A stretch of DNA of 64,000 nucleotides, taken from Lachnospiraceae bacterium. GTDB taxonomy: Bacteria; Bacillota; Clostridia; Lachnospirales; Lachnospiraceae. Within the stretch, counting starts at the first letter, position 1; every line of letters starts with the position of its first letter. The translations under genes and the position numbers were made by a program. The stretch is from NCBI GenBank assembly GCA_017446045.1, contig JAFSRP010000003.1, positions 35,111 through 99,110 on the forward strand. The letters are read 5' to 3'. Positions 47,983 through 56,622 of this stretch are shown piece by piece. A model generated the notes under the pieces. It was given only the letters and a program-made list of their open reading frames with translations. It was not told where the DNA came from and searched no databases.

Positions 47983-49254
47983 TCAGCCGTGCAGGTCTGT
48001 CGGCACGACGCCTTCTTTGATCTCGATCGTATACGTAATACCGAGTTCCTTTGCCCACTCGATATACTGCTCGACCTGCCTGTCATCCAGCATATCGGAG
48101 GAGATCAGGCCCTTCTGGTCGATCATGTCATTGACGAAGAGCTTGGTGTACAGGAATGCGCCCTGGCCGGTGAGGTACATCTCGCCGGTCATCTTTGCCT
48201 TTTCATAGGCTTCTACCAGGCCCGGGGAGGACAGGTGGAGCTCCACCATCACGTCTTTGCCGTTCTTCTTGCCGTACGCTTCGATGACGAACGCGCCGCC
48301 GTCGGAGATGATGCCTTCGTCAATGATCTCCTTGATGACTTCCGGATCCTTCGGAGCCATCGGGATATGCTTCAGGACGAGCTCATGCGGAACGACCTTC
48401 TGTCCGTTGATCTCTTCCTCTTCCCAGCTCAGGAGACCCGCTCTGTACAGGGGCTCGGAAAACTGGATGCCAACGCCGCCGTACTTGAAGTACGCGTTCT
48501 TGCAGCCTTTGAAGTATTTCTCTCTGTTGAAGCCGACATAGACAGGCTCATCATGTGCATGCTCGCAGAGCATGACCGGATGCATATCGTACTCGGGCCA
48601 CTTTCTCCAGATCTTGCGGCTGAACGGCTTCGTACGGATCTGCTTGCCGTCTTCGAACGCGAACGCGTCTTCCTGCATATCAGCAAGGGCAACGTCGGTG
48701 CTCCACCAGAAGGGAAGGAAACGCTTTGCTTCGACGCCTTCGTAGACCATCATGTTGAGGGTGTCGCACTCGTCGAGCTCGTTGACCGCCTTGCGGGCCA
48801 TGACGCACATGACGCCCGGCGCGGAACCGGTACCGATGATCGCGGTGGTATCGTTTGCCGCGAACTCCTTGCCGTATTCCTTGTACATATATTCGATGCC
48901 GGCGATCCAGCGGTCGTACTCATCCACATCCATGCACTCCGGCAGGTTCTCGCAGGCGGAAAGGTCCTGATAGCAGCAGCCCAGGTCCATGGCAGCACGA
49001 AGCATGTTGGCACCGAAGTTCAGGGGCATGACATTGACCAGGAGCTCGCAGCCTTTTGCCGCTTCCTTGATCTCATCGAGATTTGCCGCATTGACCTTCC
49101 TGGGGGTGCCCTTGGTCATGAGTTTGCAGACAGCCTCTGCTGCCGCAAAATTATAATCCGCGCAGATGACTTCTTCGATATTCGGCTCCTGATCCAGCTT
49201 CCGGCAGATCGTGGAGCCCTGCGCCCCGCATCCGCATACCATTACCTTCTTCAT
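47983..49254 (-). CDS. Saccharopine dehydrogenase family protein
   Basis: 423 residues. The N-terminal Rossmann motif KKVMVCGCGAQGSTICRKL and the segment ADYNFAAAEAVCKLM place it in the saccharopine-dehydrogenase NADP-binding family. GTGSAPGVMCVMARKAV is the conserved turn into the second domain. The family includes saccharopine and carboxynorspermidine dehydrogenases; no decarboxylase gene is adjacent to favour the polyamine branch. It ends 11 bases from the convergent C39-like gene with no clear terminator between. Confidence 0.85.
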   Translation of the reverse strand: MKKVMVCGCGAQGSTICRKLDQEPNIEEVICADYNFAAAEAVCKLMTKGTPRKVNAANLDEIKEAAKGCELLVNVMPLNFGANMLRAAMDLGCCYQDLSACENLPECMDVDEYDRWIAGIEYMYKEYGKEFAANDTTAIIGTGSAPGVMCVMARKAVNELDECDTLNMMVYEGVEAKRFLPFWWSTDVALADMQEDAFAFEDGKQIRTKPFSRKIWRKWPEYDMHPVMLCEHAHDEPVYVGFNREKYFKGCKNAYFKYGGVGIQFSEPLYRAGLLSWEEEEINGQKVVPHELVLKHIPMAPKDPEVIKEIIDEGIISDGGAFVIEAYGKKNGKDVMVELHLSSPGLVEAYEKAKMTGEMYLTGQGAFLYTKLFVNDMIDQKGLISSDMLDDRQVEQYIEWAKELGITYTIEIKEGVVPTDLHG

Positions 49255-49293
49255 AGTGTTTGATCTGCTTTGTTCTCTATTCTGTAGATATTC

Positions 49294-49422
49294 TTATCTT
49301 CTGACTTGTTTCATATCCGAAGGGTCATCCCGGCGATCCGTCTCTTGCCCCGGCAAAAAGCCGTGGATCTCTTCGATCCGCCTGTCCATATCTTCGCTCT
49401 GCATTAACTCCGGTCCCGCCAT
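49294..49422 (-). CDS. Possible 42-residue small ORF
   Basis: It reads MAGPELMQSEDMDRRIEEI then HGFLPGQETDRRD and a short tail. It starts 5 bases after the stop of the 29-residue membrane ORF. The ATG at 49422 has GAGGA almost touching it, which is too close for a normal site; internal ATGs at 49404 (GGAG four bases upstream) or 49389 are alternatives. Charged, soluble, no recognised family. It could simply be the untranslated tail of the operon. Confidence 0.3.
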   Translation of the reverse strand: MAGPELMQSEDMDRRIEEIHGFLPGQETDRRDDPSDMKQVRR

Positions 49423-49426
49423 TTCC

Positions 49427-49516
49427 TCATCGAAACAGAAGCAGGATCTGGAGGACGCCCACCAGCCCCATCGAACCCGCGACGATATACATGAAAAAGA
49501 TCAGACCGTCAGCCAT
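49427..49516 (-). CDS. 29-residue single-pass membrane small ORF
   Basis: The ORF reads MADGLIFFMYIVAGSMG followed by LVGVLQILLLFR. It starts inside the stop region of the phosphatase gene with an 8-base overlap, so translational coupling is likely. The peptide is almost entirely one hydrophobic helix with a C-terminal Arg. Small membrane peptides coupled to a large membrane signalling protein often modulate that partner; this is inference from position only. Confidence 0.5.
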   Translation of the reverse strand: MADGLIFFMYIVAGSMGLVGVLQILLLFR

Positions 49517-51365
49517 CGCGCTCCCCGTTATACTTCACGCAAAGCATCGTAATGTCGTCAAACTGCGGCGCGCTGTCCGCAAACGCCGATACCGCGGCAT
49601 GCACCCTGCGGATCAGTTCCTCCGGGGCAGCTCCCGCATCCTCATTCAGGGTCTTCTGCAGCCGGTCTGTGCCGAACAGTACGTTTGTCGTGTTGGCTGC
49701 CTCGGGCACACCGTCGGTATAGACGAATACACAGTCTCCCGGACGAAGCTCAAATTCTCGGTTCTCGTATGTCGCGTCCCTGGTCGCGCCAAGGACCATG
49801 CCGTGCCTGTATTTCAGGAGCTCAAAGCCCCTGCCCTCACGCCGCAGCCCGGGATTCTCATGTCCCGCGTTGCAGGACAGGCCCCTGCCCGTCGATATTT
49901 CCAACACAGCCGCCCATACCGAGACGAACATCATGGAAGAGTTGCGCTCATAAAGCTGGAGATTCACGCGCTCCAGCGCTGCCGCGGGGTCAGCCCCGCT
50001 CATCAGCTGGTTCTTGACCAGAGTCTTGGAGACCATCATGAACAGGGCAGCCGGAATACCCTTGCCCGAAACATCCGCGATCACCAGTCCCAGATGGTCA
50101 CTGTCGATCAGGAAGAAATCATAGAAATCGCCGCCGACTTCTTTCGCCGGCTGCATGGACGCGAACAGGTCAAATTCATTCCGGTCGGGAAATGCCGGGA
50201 ATTTCGCCGGCAGCATGCTGGACTGGATGTCCGCCGCAAGCTTGAGCTCCTTATCCAGCCGGTCCAGCTCAGAGATCATGGAAACGACGCCGCGCACGGG
50301 ATCCCCGGCATCTTTATCTTCGACGGCAGACCGGAGAAACGCGATCGGGGTCTCATCATCTGTACGCATACGAGAGTGTACCGTGATCCCGAGGTTCTCA
50401 TCCGGATGCTCCTCGTTATGTTTCTCCACCGCTTCTTCGATATGCGTAGAAAGAAGCTGCAGTTCAGACCGGACAGCTGTCTTCGAGAACATCAGGAACC
50501 GGTTTTCCTCAATACGGATCACATCATGATCCTGCTGCAGTGTGTCGTGCAGGATCCCGAATGCCGCAGGCAGGCACCCTTCCGTTTCCAGGACCAGCGC
50601 GCTGCGCATATCGCTCTTCCCTGTCCTGCCAAGCTCAAAGATATAGGTCAGCATCCCTTCATTATACAGTCCCGACTCCTCATCGATGACGCGCAGTTCG
50701 TCGGCCATGGACATATACAGCAGCACGATGCCGCCGGCAAAGCCCAGGACATCCGTCTGGACAGGAAGGAAATACTGCGCGGCTACCGCAGGACCCACAG
50801 GCAGGATCATCGGGAGCACATGAAGGAAACGGACCTTTTCCGCTATTCTGTCGTAGTACTGTGTTCTCGCGATCGGGACCAGAAAGCCCACGACCTCCGT
50901 CAGGACCAGCGCCGTATAGATCCATGTGGTCTCGCTCGTACAGTCCGCCTTATAGGTAAAAACGATCCCGGTAAAGAGATTGGTTGCCAGGAGCACGAAC
51001 ACCACGGCGAACACCGGGACCGCGACTTTCGTCATGAAAGAACGCAGTTTTTTGTCCCCGTACAGCTTGTTTTCCACATAGATGTTCCAGATCACCACGA
51101 CCAGGAACGTCAGGAGTATCCAAAAGGTCCTGCTGACAGTCGCCAGCATCCGGCACCACGGGGCGGTCTGCCCGGTGCAGGCATGACAGATAAAGCTCGT
51201 CACACAGGCCCCTGCAAGGGCCAGGCTGAGCCGGTAAAAGATCCGGAGCGAAGCGTCTCTTCTTCCGCGGTAACGCCCTGACAGGAACAGAAGCAGGACC
51301 ACCACCAGCAGTGCGGCAGTATCCGCGTAACAGGAAACAGCGGCTGTCTCATGGATACCTGTCAT
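49509..51365 (-). CDS. 7TM / degenerate GGDEF / PP2C (SpoIIE-type) phosphatase
   Basis: 618 residues. About seven N-terminal membrane helices (residues 10-230) are followed by a region that looks like an inactive GGDEF domain: it has the DEESGLYNEGMLTYIFELG start but RIEENRFLMFSK where the GGDEF loop should be. The C-terminal 240 residues are a SpoIIE-type PP2C phosphatase: DIQSSMLPAKFP, EVGGDFYDFFLIDSDHLGLVIADVSGKGIPAALFM, NAGHENPGLRREG, LRPGDCVFVYTDGVPEA and FDDITMLCVKY, with the metal-binding aspartates present. It probably dephosphorylates an anti-sigma-antagonist-like partner in response to a membrane signal. The start overlaps the sensor gene by ATGA. Confidence 0.88.
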   Translation of the reverse strand: MTGIHETAAVSCYADTAALLVVVLLLFLSGRYRGRRDASLRIFYRLSLALAGACVTSFICHACTGQTAPWCRMLATVSRTFWILLTFLVVVIWNIYVENKLYGDKKLRSFMTKVAVPVFAVVFVLLATNLFTGIVFTYKADCTSETTWIYTALVLTEVVGFLVPIARTQYYDRIAEKVRFLHVLPMILPVGPAVAAQYFLPVQTDVLGFAGGIVLLYMSMADELRVIDEESGLYNEGMLTYIFELGRTGKSDMRSALVLETEGCLPAAFGILHDTLQQDHDVIRIEENRFLMFSKTAVRSELQLLSTHIEEAVEKHNEEHPDENLGITVHSRMRTDDETPIAFLRSAVEDKDAGDPVRGVVSMISELDRLDKELKLAADIQSSMLPAKFPAFPDRNEFDLFASMQPAKEVGGDFYDFFLIDSDHLGLVIADVSGKGIPAALFMMVSKTLVKNQLMSGADPAAALERVNLQLYERNSSMMFVSVWAAVLEISTGRGLSCNAGHENPGLRREGRGFELLKYRHGMVLGATRDATYENREFELRPGDCVFVYTDGVPEAANTTNVLFGTDRLQKTLNEDAGAAPEELIRRVHAAVSAFADSAPQFDDITMLCVKYNGERDG

Positions 51366-54300
51366 GGCGCCTCCTTATTCAGCGGCAGTCCCATCATATC
51401 GAGATAGATCGCCACGAGGATCAGGGAATAGATAAACGAGATGGAAGACACGGACGGAAGCAAAAGGTCCCAGACCAGCCGGGCGCCGACCAGTATAAGG
51501 CCGGTCACCGCTACGCGTTTATCGGCTTTCCACATTTTGATGAACATAACCAGGAAATAGAACCACACCGGAATGACCGGGATCCACGCCATTCTTCTCG
51601 GACCCGGACGGAATACATTTCCGTCCGCGATCGTAAAGATCCAGCCCGTCTTCAGGTTGAGGAGCATTACGGCAATGACCAGGGCGCAGGGGATCCCGTA
51701 CAGCAGCTTAAACTTCCGGACGCGTGCCCTGTCCGGATCGATCCCGAACTGGAGATAGACCAGCAGCAGATAAGGGAAAAACACGAGAAAGATATAAAAG
51801 ACCGTGTTGCCCAGGATCATCATCTCCCTCGTAAGCGGGGAGGAGCTCAATTCCAGCAGGTACGACAGCGACTCCCCGACAGCCAGCGCCAGGTTCGAGA
51901 GGATCAGGCTGAAGAACAGCCTGTCTTCGAGATGGCCGCGTTTGCGGTACAGGGAAGTGAATATAAGGAGACTTCCGAGCAGGATCAGGGACGCGGCGAT
52001 CATGATCAGCGTACCGATCGTCCCGGCGGAGATCTCCTTGCCTTTGACGATGCGGAAGGATACGGAATGCTCATCGTGCCCGACCGGATCTTTTACTGTC
52101 ATGAGGAAGCGGTAGGCGCCGAGCTTCAGGTTCGTATAATCCACCGGCATCAGCCGGCTGCGGGGGACGGAAATATCCTCCTGGTCAAAGCCTTCCAGGC
52201 GGTAGGAGACCTGGGGATCGGTCAGCGAATAACTGAACACATACGGATAGAACGTCAGTTTTTTCGCGTTCCCGGGCAGGTTGAACCTTCCGGTATCGTT
52301 CGGATAATAACGCCTGCCGTCCGCATCAATGAACGGAAGCGCGGTCTTCAGCCTGCCCATATCTTCAAAGGGCAGTTCGATATTGACCCTGACCACGCCC
52401 TGGGTGCCCGCGATATACAGATCACCATCCTCGGTCAGCTCACTGTAGGCGTTGACCGTGGGCGCATAGGGAAGGCCGCTGTTCATACCGTAGAATATCG
52501 GGTCGACCGGGCCGCCCTCCAGCAGTTCGCTGCCGGAGACGATATAGATACCCGCGCTCGAAAGGACCCAGAGATCGCCGGCACTGTTCTCATAGATATC
52601 ATAGTTGTTGGGATACGGGAACTCCCGCAGCGTCGTCACCTGATAGTCCGGCGTCATAAACGCGAGAGAATTGCCCGTCGCGATCCAGTAGCCGTTCTGC
52701 ACGGTGCTCCGCCTGATGCGCAGTACGATCTCCGAACCCAGTCCCTCTTCCGTTCCGATGTGCCTGATCCCGTCATCGCTGAGGATATAGATACCTCTGC
52801 CGTCCGAGCCGAGGACCAGCTCATGACGGAAACCTTCCGCCGCCGTCAGGATATCTCCGTTGACGATCCCGTCTTCGTTTCCGTCGAAAACGGAAATGCT
52901 GTCGTCCCGGATGATGCTGATCCCGCCGATCCCGTTCGTCAGGATCGAGCCGTCCTCACATTCCGTGACCGCGCGCAGGGCATCGGAAGCCATACCGTCT
53001 TCATGGGTAAAAGACGTCACCTTTCCGTGGTCATAGCAAAGCAGTCCGTATCTGCGCCATGTCGCGATCCAGAGCCGCTCCCGGCTGTCCTCTATAATAG
53101 AGCGGATGCGCACCCCGTCCAGAAGTTCGATCAGATCCGAGGCTTCCAGGTCCCTGCCTCCTGCCGTCACAGCCTTTGTCAGGGGAACGCGGTCCGCCTT
53201 TCTGTTTCCTTCGATAACGGTCAGTCCGGTGTCGGTCCCGATAAACAGTTTCGAGCCGTACATGCAGGTGGTATTGACCACAGCCGGCGGCAGGTCATAG
53301 CGTTCAAAAAGCTCCGAGAACTGATTGGGCACGATCTTCATGAGCCCCTGGCGGGAGGAAACGAACCACAGGTTCCCCTCATAGTCCGTCATGACATGCT
53401 CGACGGAGTTGTTCATGGGAATATTCTTCAGGGTATGGAAGCCCTCGTCATCCAGTCTCCCGATCCCGTTCTCGGCACAGATCCAGATCTGCCCGTTGAT
53501 AAATTCCATGCGGTTCACGGAAGTAAGCGGCGAGATATCCTTTTTGCCCATGGAGGCAAAGTTGTTCTCCAGATCACCGTAGCAGATCTCGGACTCTTCT
53601 GTCCCGATATAGAGCCGTCTGGGATTCCCGGGATCCGGCAGGATGCTGTCGATGCCGCTGATCCGGCATTCTTCGTGCCCAAGGAAGCTGACCACTCCTC
53701 CATTCCTCAGGGTGAACAGATCGCCGTTTTGGGTAAGGCCGTAGATCAGGCCGTCGCAGCCGCGTCTCAGCTCCCAGATCGTTTTTCCTTCCAGCCGCGC
53801 GTCCGAAAGCGGGCTGAGTTCCCAGGAGGTGTCGATCATCGCGATCCCGCCTGCCGCGCATCCGACATAGATGCGGCCGTCATCATCCTCCGAGATCGCC
53901 CGCACGCTGGCGGACTGCAGCCCGTCCGGCTTGCCCCACTGCCGGAACTCGCCCTTCTCCATCACGAACACACCGGCATCATTGGTGCCGATCCACAGCC
54001 GGTCCCGGCTGTCCACATACAGGCACCGCACGTTCGCGATCCCGCCGGTGGAATCGATGCGCTCAAAGGTATTGCCGTCATAACGGATCAGGCCGGCATA
54101 GCTGCCGATCCAAAGGAAGCCCTCGCCGGTCTGAGCGATCGTATTCGCCTCGGAGGTCGGAAGGCCGCTTTTGTTATTGTAAGTCACGGCGGAAAAGCCC
54201 TTGGTCTTCTTAAACGGGTCGACCGAGATCCCTTTGTTCAGGCCTCCGTTCACATTGATCCCCTGCGCCTTCTCCGCGCAGTATCCCGTGACGTTCCATC

Positions 54301-54385
54301 CGCCAAGGCACAACATAACAAGCAGCAGGCACAAAAGCAGCCTGCCGCATTTTGTCGTTATTCCGTTGTCACGCGTGAGATACAT
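51362..54385 (-). CDS. Exported beta-propeller (Reg_prop) and Y_Y_Y sensor with C-terminal 7TM module
   Basis: 1007 residues. A signal peptide or anchor (LLLCLLLVMLCLGGWNVTGYCAE) is followed by two-component-regulator propeller repeats over about 60-650 (GLPTSEANTIAQTGEGFLWIG, then VRCLYVDSRDRLWIGTNDAG, VRAISEDDDGRIYVG and others). A Y_Y_Y domain (about 690-770, FYPYVFSYSLTDPQVSYRLEG) comes next, then seven membrane helices (about 780-1000). No kinase or other output domain is present. The C-terminal 7TM module resembles the N-terminal one of the phosphatase encoded next. The two overlap by 4 bases and probably form a sensor-phosphatase complex. Ligand unknown; related propellers in Bacteroides sense glycans. 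Confidence 0.85.
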   Translation of the reverse strand: MYLTRDNGITTKCGRLLLCLLLVMLCLGGWNVTGYCAEKAQGINVNGGLNKGISVDPFKKTKGFSAVTYNNKSGLPTSEANTIAQTGEGFLWIGSYAGLIRYDGNTFERIDSTGGIANVRCLYVDSRDRLWIGTNDAGVFVMEKGEFRQWGKPDGLQSASVRAISEDDDGRIYVGCAAGGIAMIDTSWELSPLSDARLEGKTIWELRRGCDGLIYGLTQNGDLFTLRNGGVVSFLGHEECRISGIDSILPDPGNPRRLYIGTEESEICYGDLENNFASMGKKDISPLTSVNRMEFINGQIWICAENGIGRLDDEGFHTLKNIPMNNSVEHVMTDYEGNLWFVSSRQGLMKIVPNQFSELFERYDLPPAVVNTTCMYGSKLFIGTDTGLTVIEGNRKADRVPLTKAVTAGGRDLEASDLIELLDGVRIRSIIEDSRERLWIATWRRYGLLCYDHGKVTSFTHEDGMASDALRAVTECEDGSILTNGIGGISIIRDDSISVFDGNEDGIVNGDILTAAEGFRHELVLGSDGRGIYILSDDGIRHIGTEEGLGSEIVLRIRRSTVQNGYWIATGNSLAFMTPDYQVTTLREFPYPNNYDIYENSAGDLWVLSSAGIYIVSGSELLEGGPVDPIFYGMNSGLPYAPTVNAYSELTEDGDLYIAGTQGVVRVNIELPFEDMGRLKTALPFIDADGRRYYPNDTGRFNLPGNAKKLTFYPYVFSYSLTDPQVSYRLEGFDQEDISVPRSRLMPVDYTNLKLGAYRFLMTVKDPVGHDEHSVSFRIVKGKEISAGTIGTLIMIAASLILLGSLLIFTSLYRKRGHLEDRLFFSLILSNLALAVGESLSYLLELSSSPLTREMMILGNTVFYIFLVFFPYLLLVYLQFGIDPDRARVRKFKLLYGIPCALVIAVMLLNLKTGWIFTIADGNVFRPGPRRMAWIPVIPVWFYFLVMFIKMWKADKRVAVTGLILVGARLVWDLLLPSVSSISFIYSLILVAIYLDMMGLPLNKEAP

Positions 54386-54436
54386 AAGATCAGTTCTTAA
54401 AACATTGCCGCATTGCGATCGTCCGGCACCGTCGTA

Positions 54437-56005
54437 TCACAGCAGGGGCGCAGCCAGCCTGAGCAGCATCTGTCCGAAACGCAGGAACTTTCCGCGGCCG
54501 GAAATGTAATACTCGCTGACATCTTCAGAGACCCTGAACATTTCCTCAAAGTCATTTTTGATCTCTGACACTGCCTGGCAGTCCGCCATGAAGCAGCCGT
54601 TCTCGAAATGATGGTACAGGCTCCGGTAATCCAGGTTGATGGTGCCGCAGGTAGCCATCACGTCATCGCTGACGCACATCTTGCAGTGGCAGAACCCCGG
54701 AGTGTATTCGTAGATCTTCACGCCGTTGATCGCAAGGGCGTTGTAGAAAGACCTCGTCGTGCTGTACACCAGCTTTTTATCCGGAACACCGGGGGTAATG
54801 ATCCTGACGTCCACGCCCCTTCTTGCCGCGAGGGAGAGCGCGCGGATCATTTCCTCCGTGATGATCAGGTACGGCGTCACGAACCACGCATAGTTCCTGG
54901 CCGTATTGGCGATGATCATGTAGACGTCCTCGCCTACGTTGATATTGTCCATCGGGCTGTCCGCGTACGGCGTGACGAATCCCGGGGCCTTCGCCTCGTA
55001 ATCGTATTTCCTGAGATACCGGCCAAAATCGGTATCATCGACATCATCGCCCTGGATCGCGTTCCACATCTCGAGGAAGGTGATCGTCAGCGACCGGACG
55101 GCATCGCCCTCCAGGCGGACGCCGGTATCCTTCCAGAACCCGAACGGCGGCTCCCCGACATGGAAATACTCGTTGGCGAGGTTGTAGCCTCCTGTAAAGC
55201 CGACCTTGCCGTCGATCACGGTGATCTTCCGGTGGTCACGGTTGTTGAGGAAGAGGTTCAGCCCGGGAGCAAACGGGTTGAAGACTCTGGCGCTGATGCC
55301 TTTTGCCTCCAGCCTTTTCACGAAATCCGTAGTGACGAAGCCGATGCTTCCCATGTCATCATAGAAGACCCTGACTTCGACCCCTTCCCTGACCTTTTCC
55401 TCCAGGATATCCTGGATGCCGTGCCAGCTCGCGGCGTCTTCGATGGCGTGGTATTCCATGAAAATGAAGTCCTTCGCCTTCCGGAGATCCTCCTTCTGCG
55501 CTTCCAGGCCGGCTGCCGCATCGTCATAGTAAGTAATGTCCGTGTTGTGATAGACCGGGTATGAGGAATACTTCCTGAGATACCGGGTGACGGAGGCGGC
55601 ATACGGGAGCTTCTGTTTCAGTTCCTCCTGCTCTGCCTCGTTATCCGGCAGCATGGGGAGCAGGATCCTGTCGATCCGCTCATATCTGCGGCGCATCTTC
55701 TTCGTGCTGTGATTATGTCCCACCAGCAGATAGAACACCAGGCCGCCGATGGGAACGAGCAGGATCAGGAGCATCCACGGCATCTTGATGGACGGCGTCT
55801 GCTTCCTGCCGTAGATATACAGCACGACGCCCAGTCCCATGACGGTAAACACCGACGTGAACCACGCCCACTGTTCCCGCATTTTAAAAGCGATCAGTAC
55901 GACGATGATCACATTGATCGCGATCGACGCGATCGCGACGATCATTCTGACGATACCGTTCTTTACGTGGGCTTCTGTTTCAACTGTCTTAGCGCTGCTG
56001 CTCAT
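54437..56005 (-). CDS. cls: Cardiolipin synthase (phospholipase D family)
   Basis: 522 residues. Two N-terminal membrane helices (about 20-75) precede two phospholipase D HKD motifs: HRKITVIDGKVGFTGGYNLA near residue 250 and HCKMCVSDDVMATCGTINLD near 435. The pair and the length match bacterial cardiolipin synthases, which join two phosphatidylglycerols at the membrane. Its start overlaps the HD-domain gene by ATGA. No terminator is evident between it and the sensor gene 51 bases on. Confidence 0.92.
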   Translation of the reverse strand: MSSSAKTVETEAHVKNGIVRMIVAIASIAINVIIVVLIAFKMREQWAWFTSVFTVMGLGVVLYIYGRKQTPSIKMPWMLLILLVPIGGLVFYLLVGHNHSTKKMRRRYERIDRILLPMLPDNEAEQEELKQKLPYAASVTRYLRKYSSYPVYHNTDITYYDDAAAGLEAQKEDLRKAKDFIFMEYHAIEDAASWHGIQDILEEKVREGVEVRVFYDDMGSIGFVTTDFVKRLEAKGISARVFNPFAPGLNLFLNNRDHRKITVIDGKVGFTGGYNLANEYFHVGEPPFGFWKDTGVRLEGDAVRSLTITFLEMWNAIQGDDVDDTDFGRYLRKYDYEAKAPGFVTPYADSPMDNINVGEDVYMIIANTARNYAWFVTPYLIITEEMIRALSLAARRGVDVRIITPGVPDKKLVYSTTRSFYNALAINGVKIYEYTPGFCHCKMCVSDDVMATCGTINLDYRSLYHHFENGCFMADCQAVSEIKNDFEEMFRVSEDVSEYYISGRGKFLRFGQMLLRLAAPLL

Positions 56006-56460
56006 CGGTCAGGCCTCCTGCCGTACATTTCCTTTGCCGCGCAGAATTTATCCGCCATGCAGACGATCCACGCCTCCTTTGACTTCGGGGGATGCAGCAG
56101 AGTCAGCGGCCACATATGGCTGCGGATAATGTTCTGTTCCTTGGGAGTCAGCTTAAACTCCTTCATGGCGTTGTCCAGGGCGGTCTGCGGGTGCTTCGTG
56201 CCGTGCCTGTAATCGCTGAATCCCGATTCCTTTATGTCATACAGATAATAATCATGCAGGATGGCGCCGATGGCAAGGACCTCCTCATCGATCCTGAGAC
56301 GCATCTTCTCCGCCATGGCAAAACTCACCATCGCAACGTGGAGGCTGTGTTTCAGGGAATTGCTCGTCTGATGCTGCGAATATCCCTGCATTTTCCGGAT
56401 CCGCGGATCACGGAGAAGCTCCCGGACGATCTTTTTATATTTTTCCCTGTCATTGATCAT
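56002..56460 (-). CDS. HD-domain protein, possibly leaderless
   Basis: 152 residues from the ATG at 56460. HD-domain residues are in KHSLHVAMVSFAMAEK (His) and LAIGAILHDYYLYD (His-Asp), with HGTKHPQTALDNA and RSHMWPLTLLHPPKS further on. This pattern belongs to small HD hydrolases of unknown substrate in Firmicutes. No ribosome binding site precedes the ATG; instead a promoter places the expected transcription start at the A of ATG. It is coupled to cls by an ATGA overlap, so it may be co-expressed with phospholipid synthesis. Confidence 0.8.
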   Translation of the reverse strand: MINDREKYKKIVRELLRDPRIRKMQGYSQHQTSNSLKHSLHVAMVSFAMAEKMRLRIDEEVLAIGAILHDYYLYDIKESGFSDYRHGTKHPQTALDNAMKEFKLTPKEQNIIRSHMWPLTLLHPPKSKEAWIVCMADKFCAAKEMYGRRPDR

Positions 56461-56466
56461 TATATT

Positions 56467-56495
56467 ATTATATAAAACAATCGGCCCTTTCGCAA
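56467..56495 (-). promoter_or_regulatory. Promoter giving a predicted leaderless HD-domain/cls mRNA
   Basis: On the minus strand TTGCGA (56495-56490) and TATAAT (56472-56467) are 17 bases apart. Only six bases separate TATAAT from the ATG, so transcription should begin at or next to the start codon. Confidence 0.6.
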
Positions 56496-56622
56496 GATTT
56501 ATGCCTGCCGCCCGCGCACGCATGTCATAGCGGGTTTTGCGGTATCTTCGCCTTGTTTTTCCGCCTGCGATATACTAAAATGGATTCTGACCTCAGAGAA
56601 CTACAGGGAGGTGTCCGGCGTC

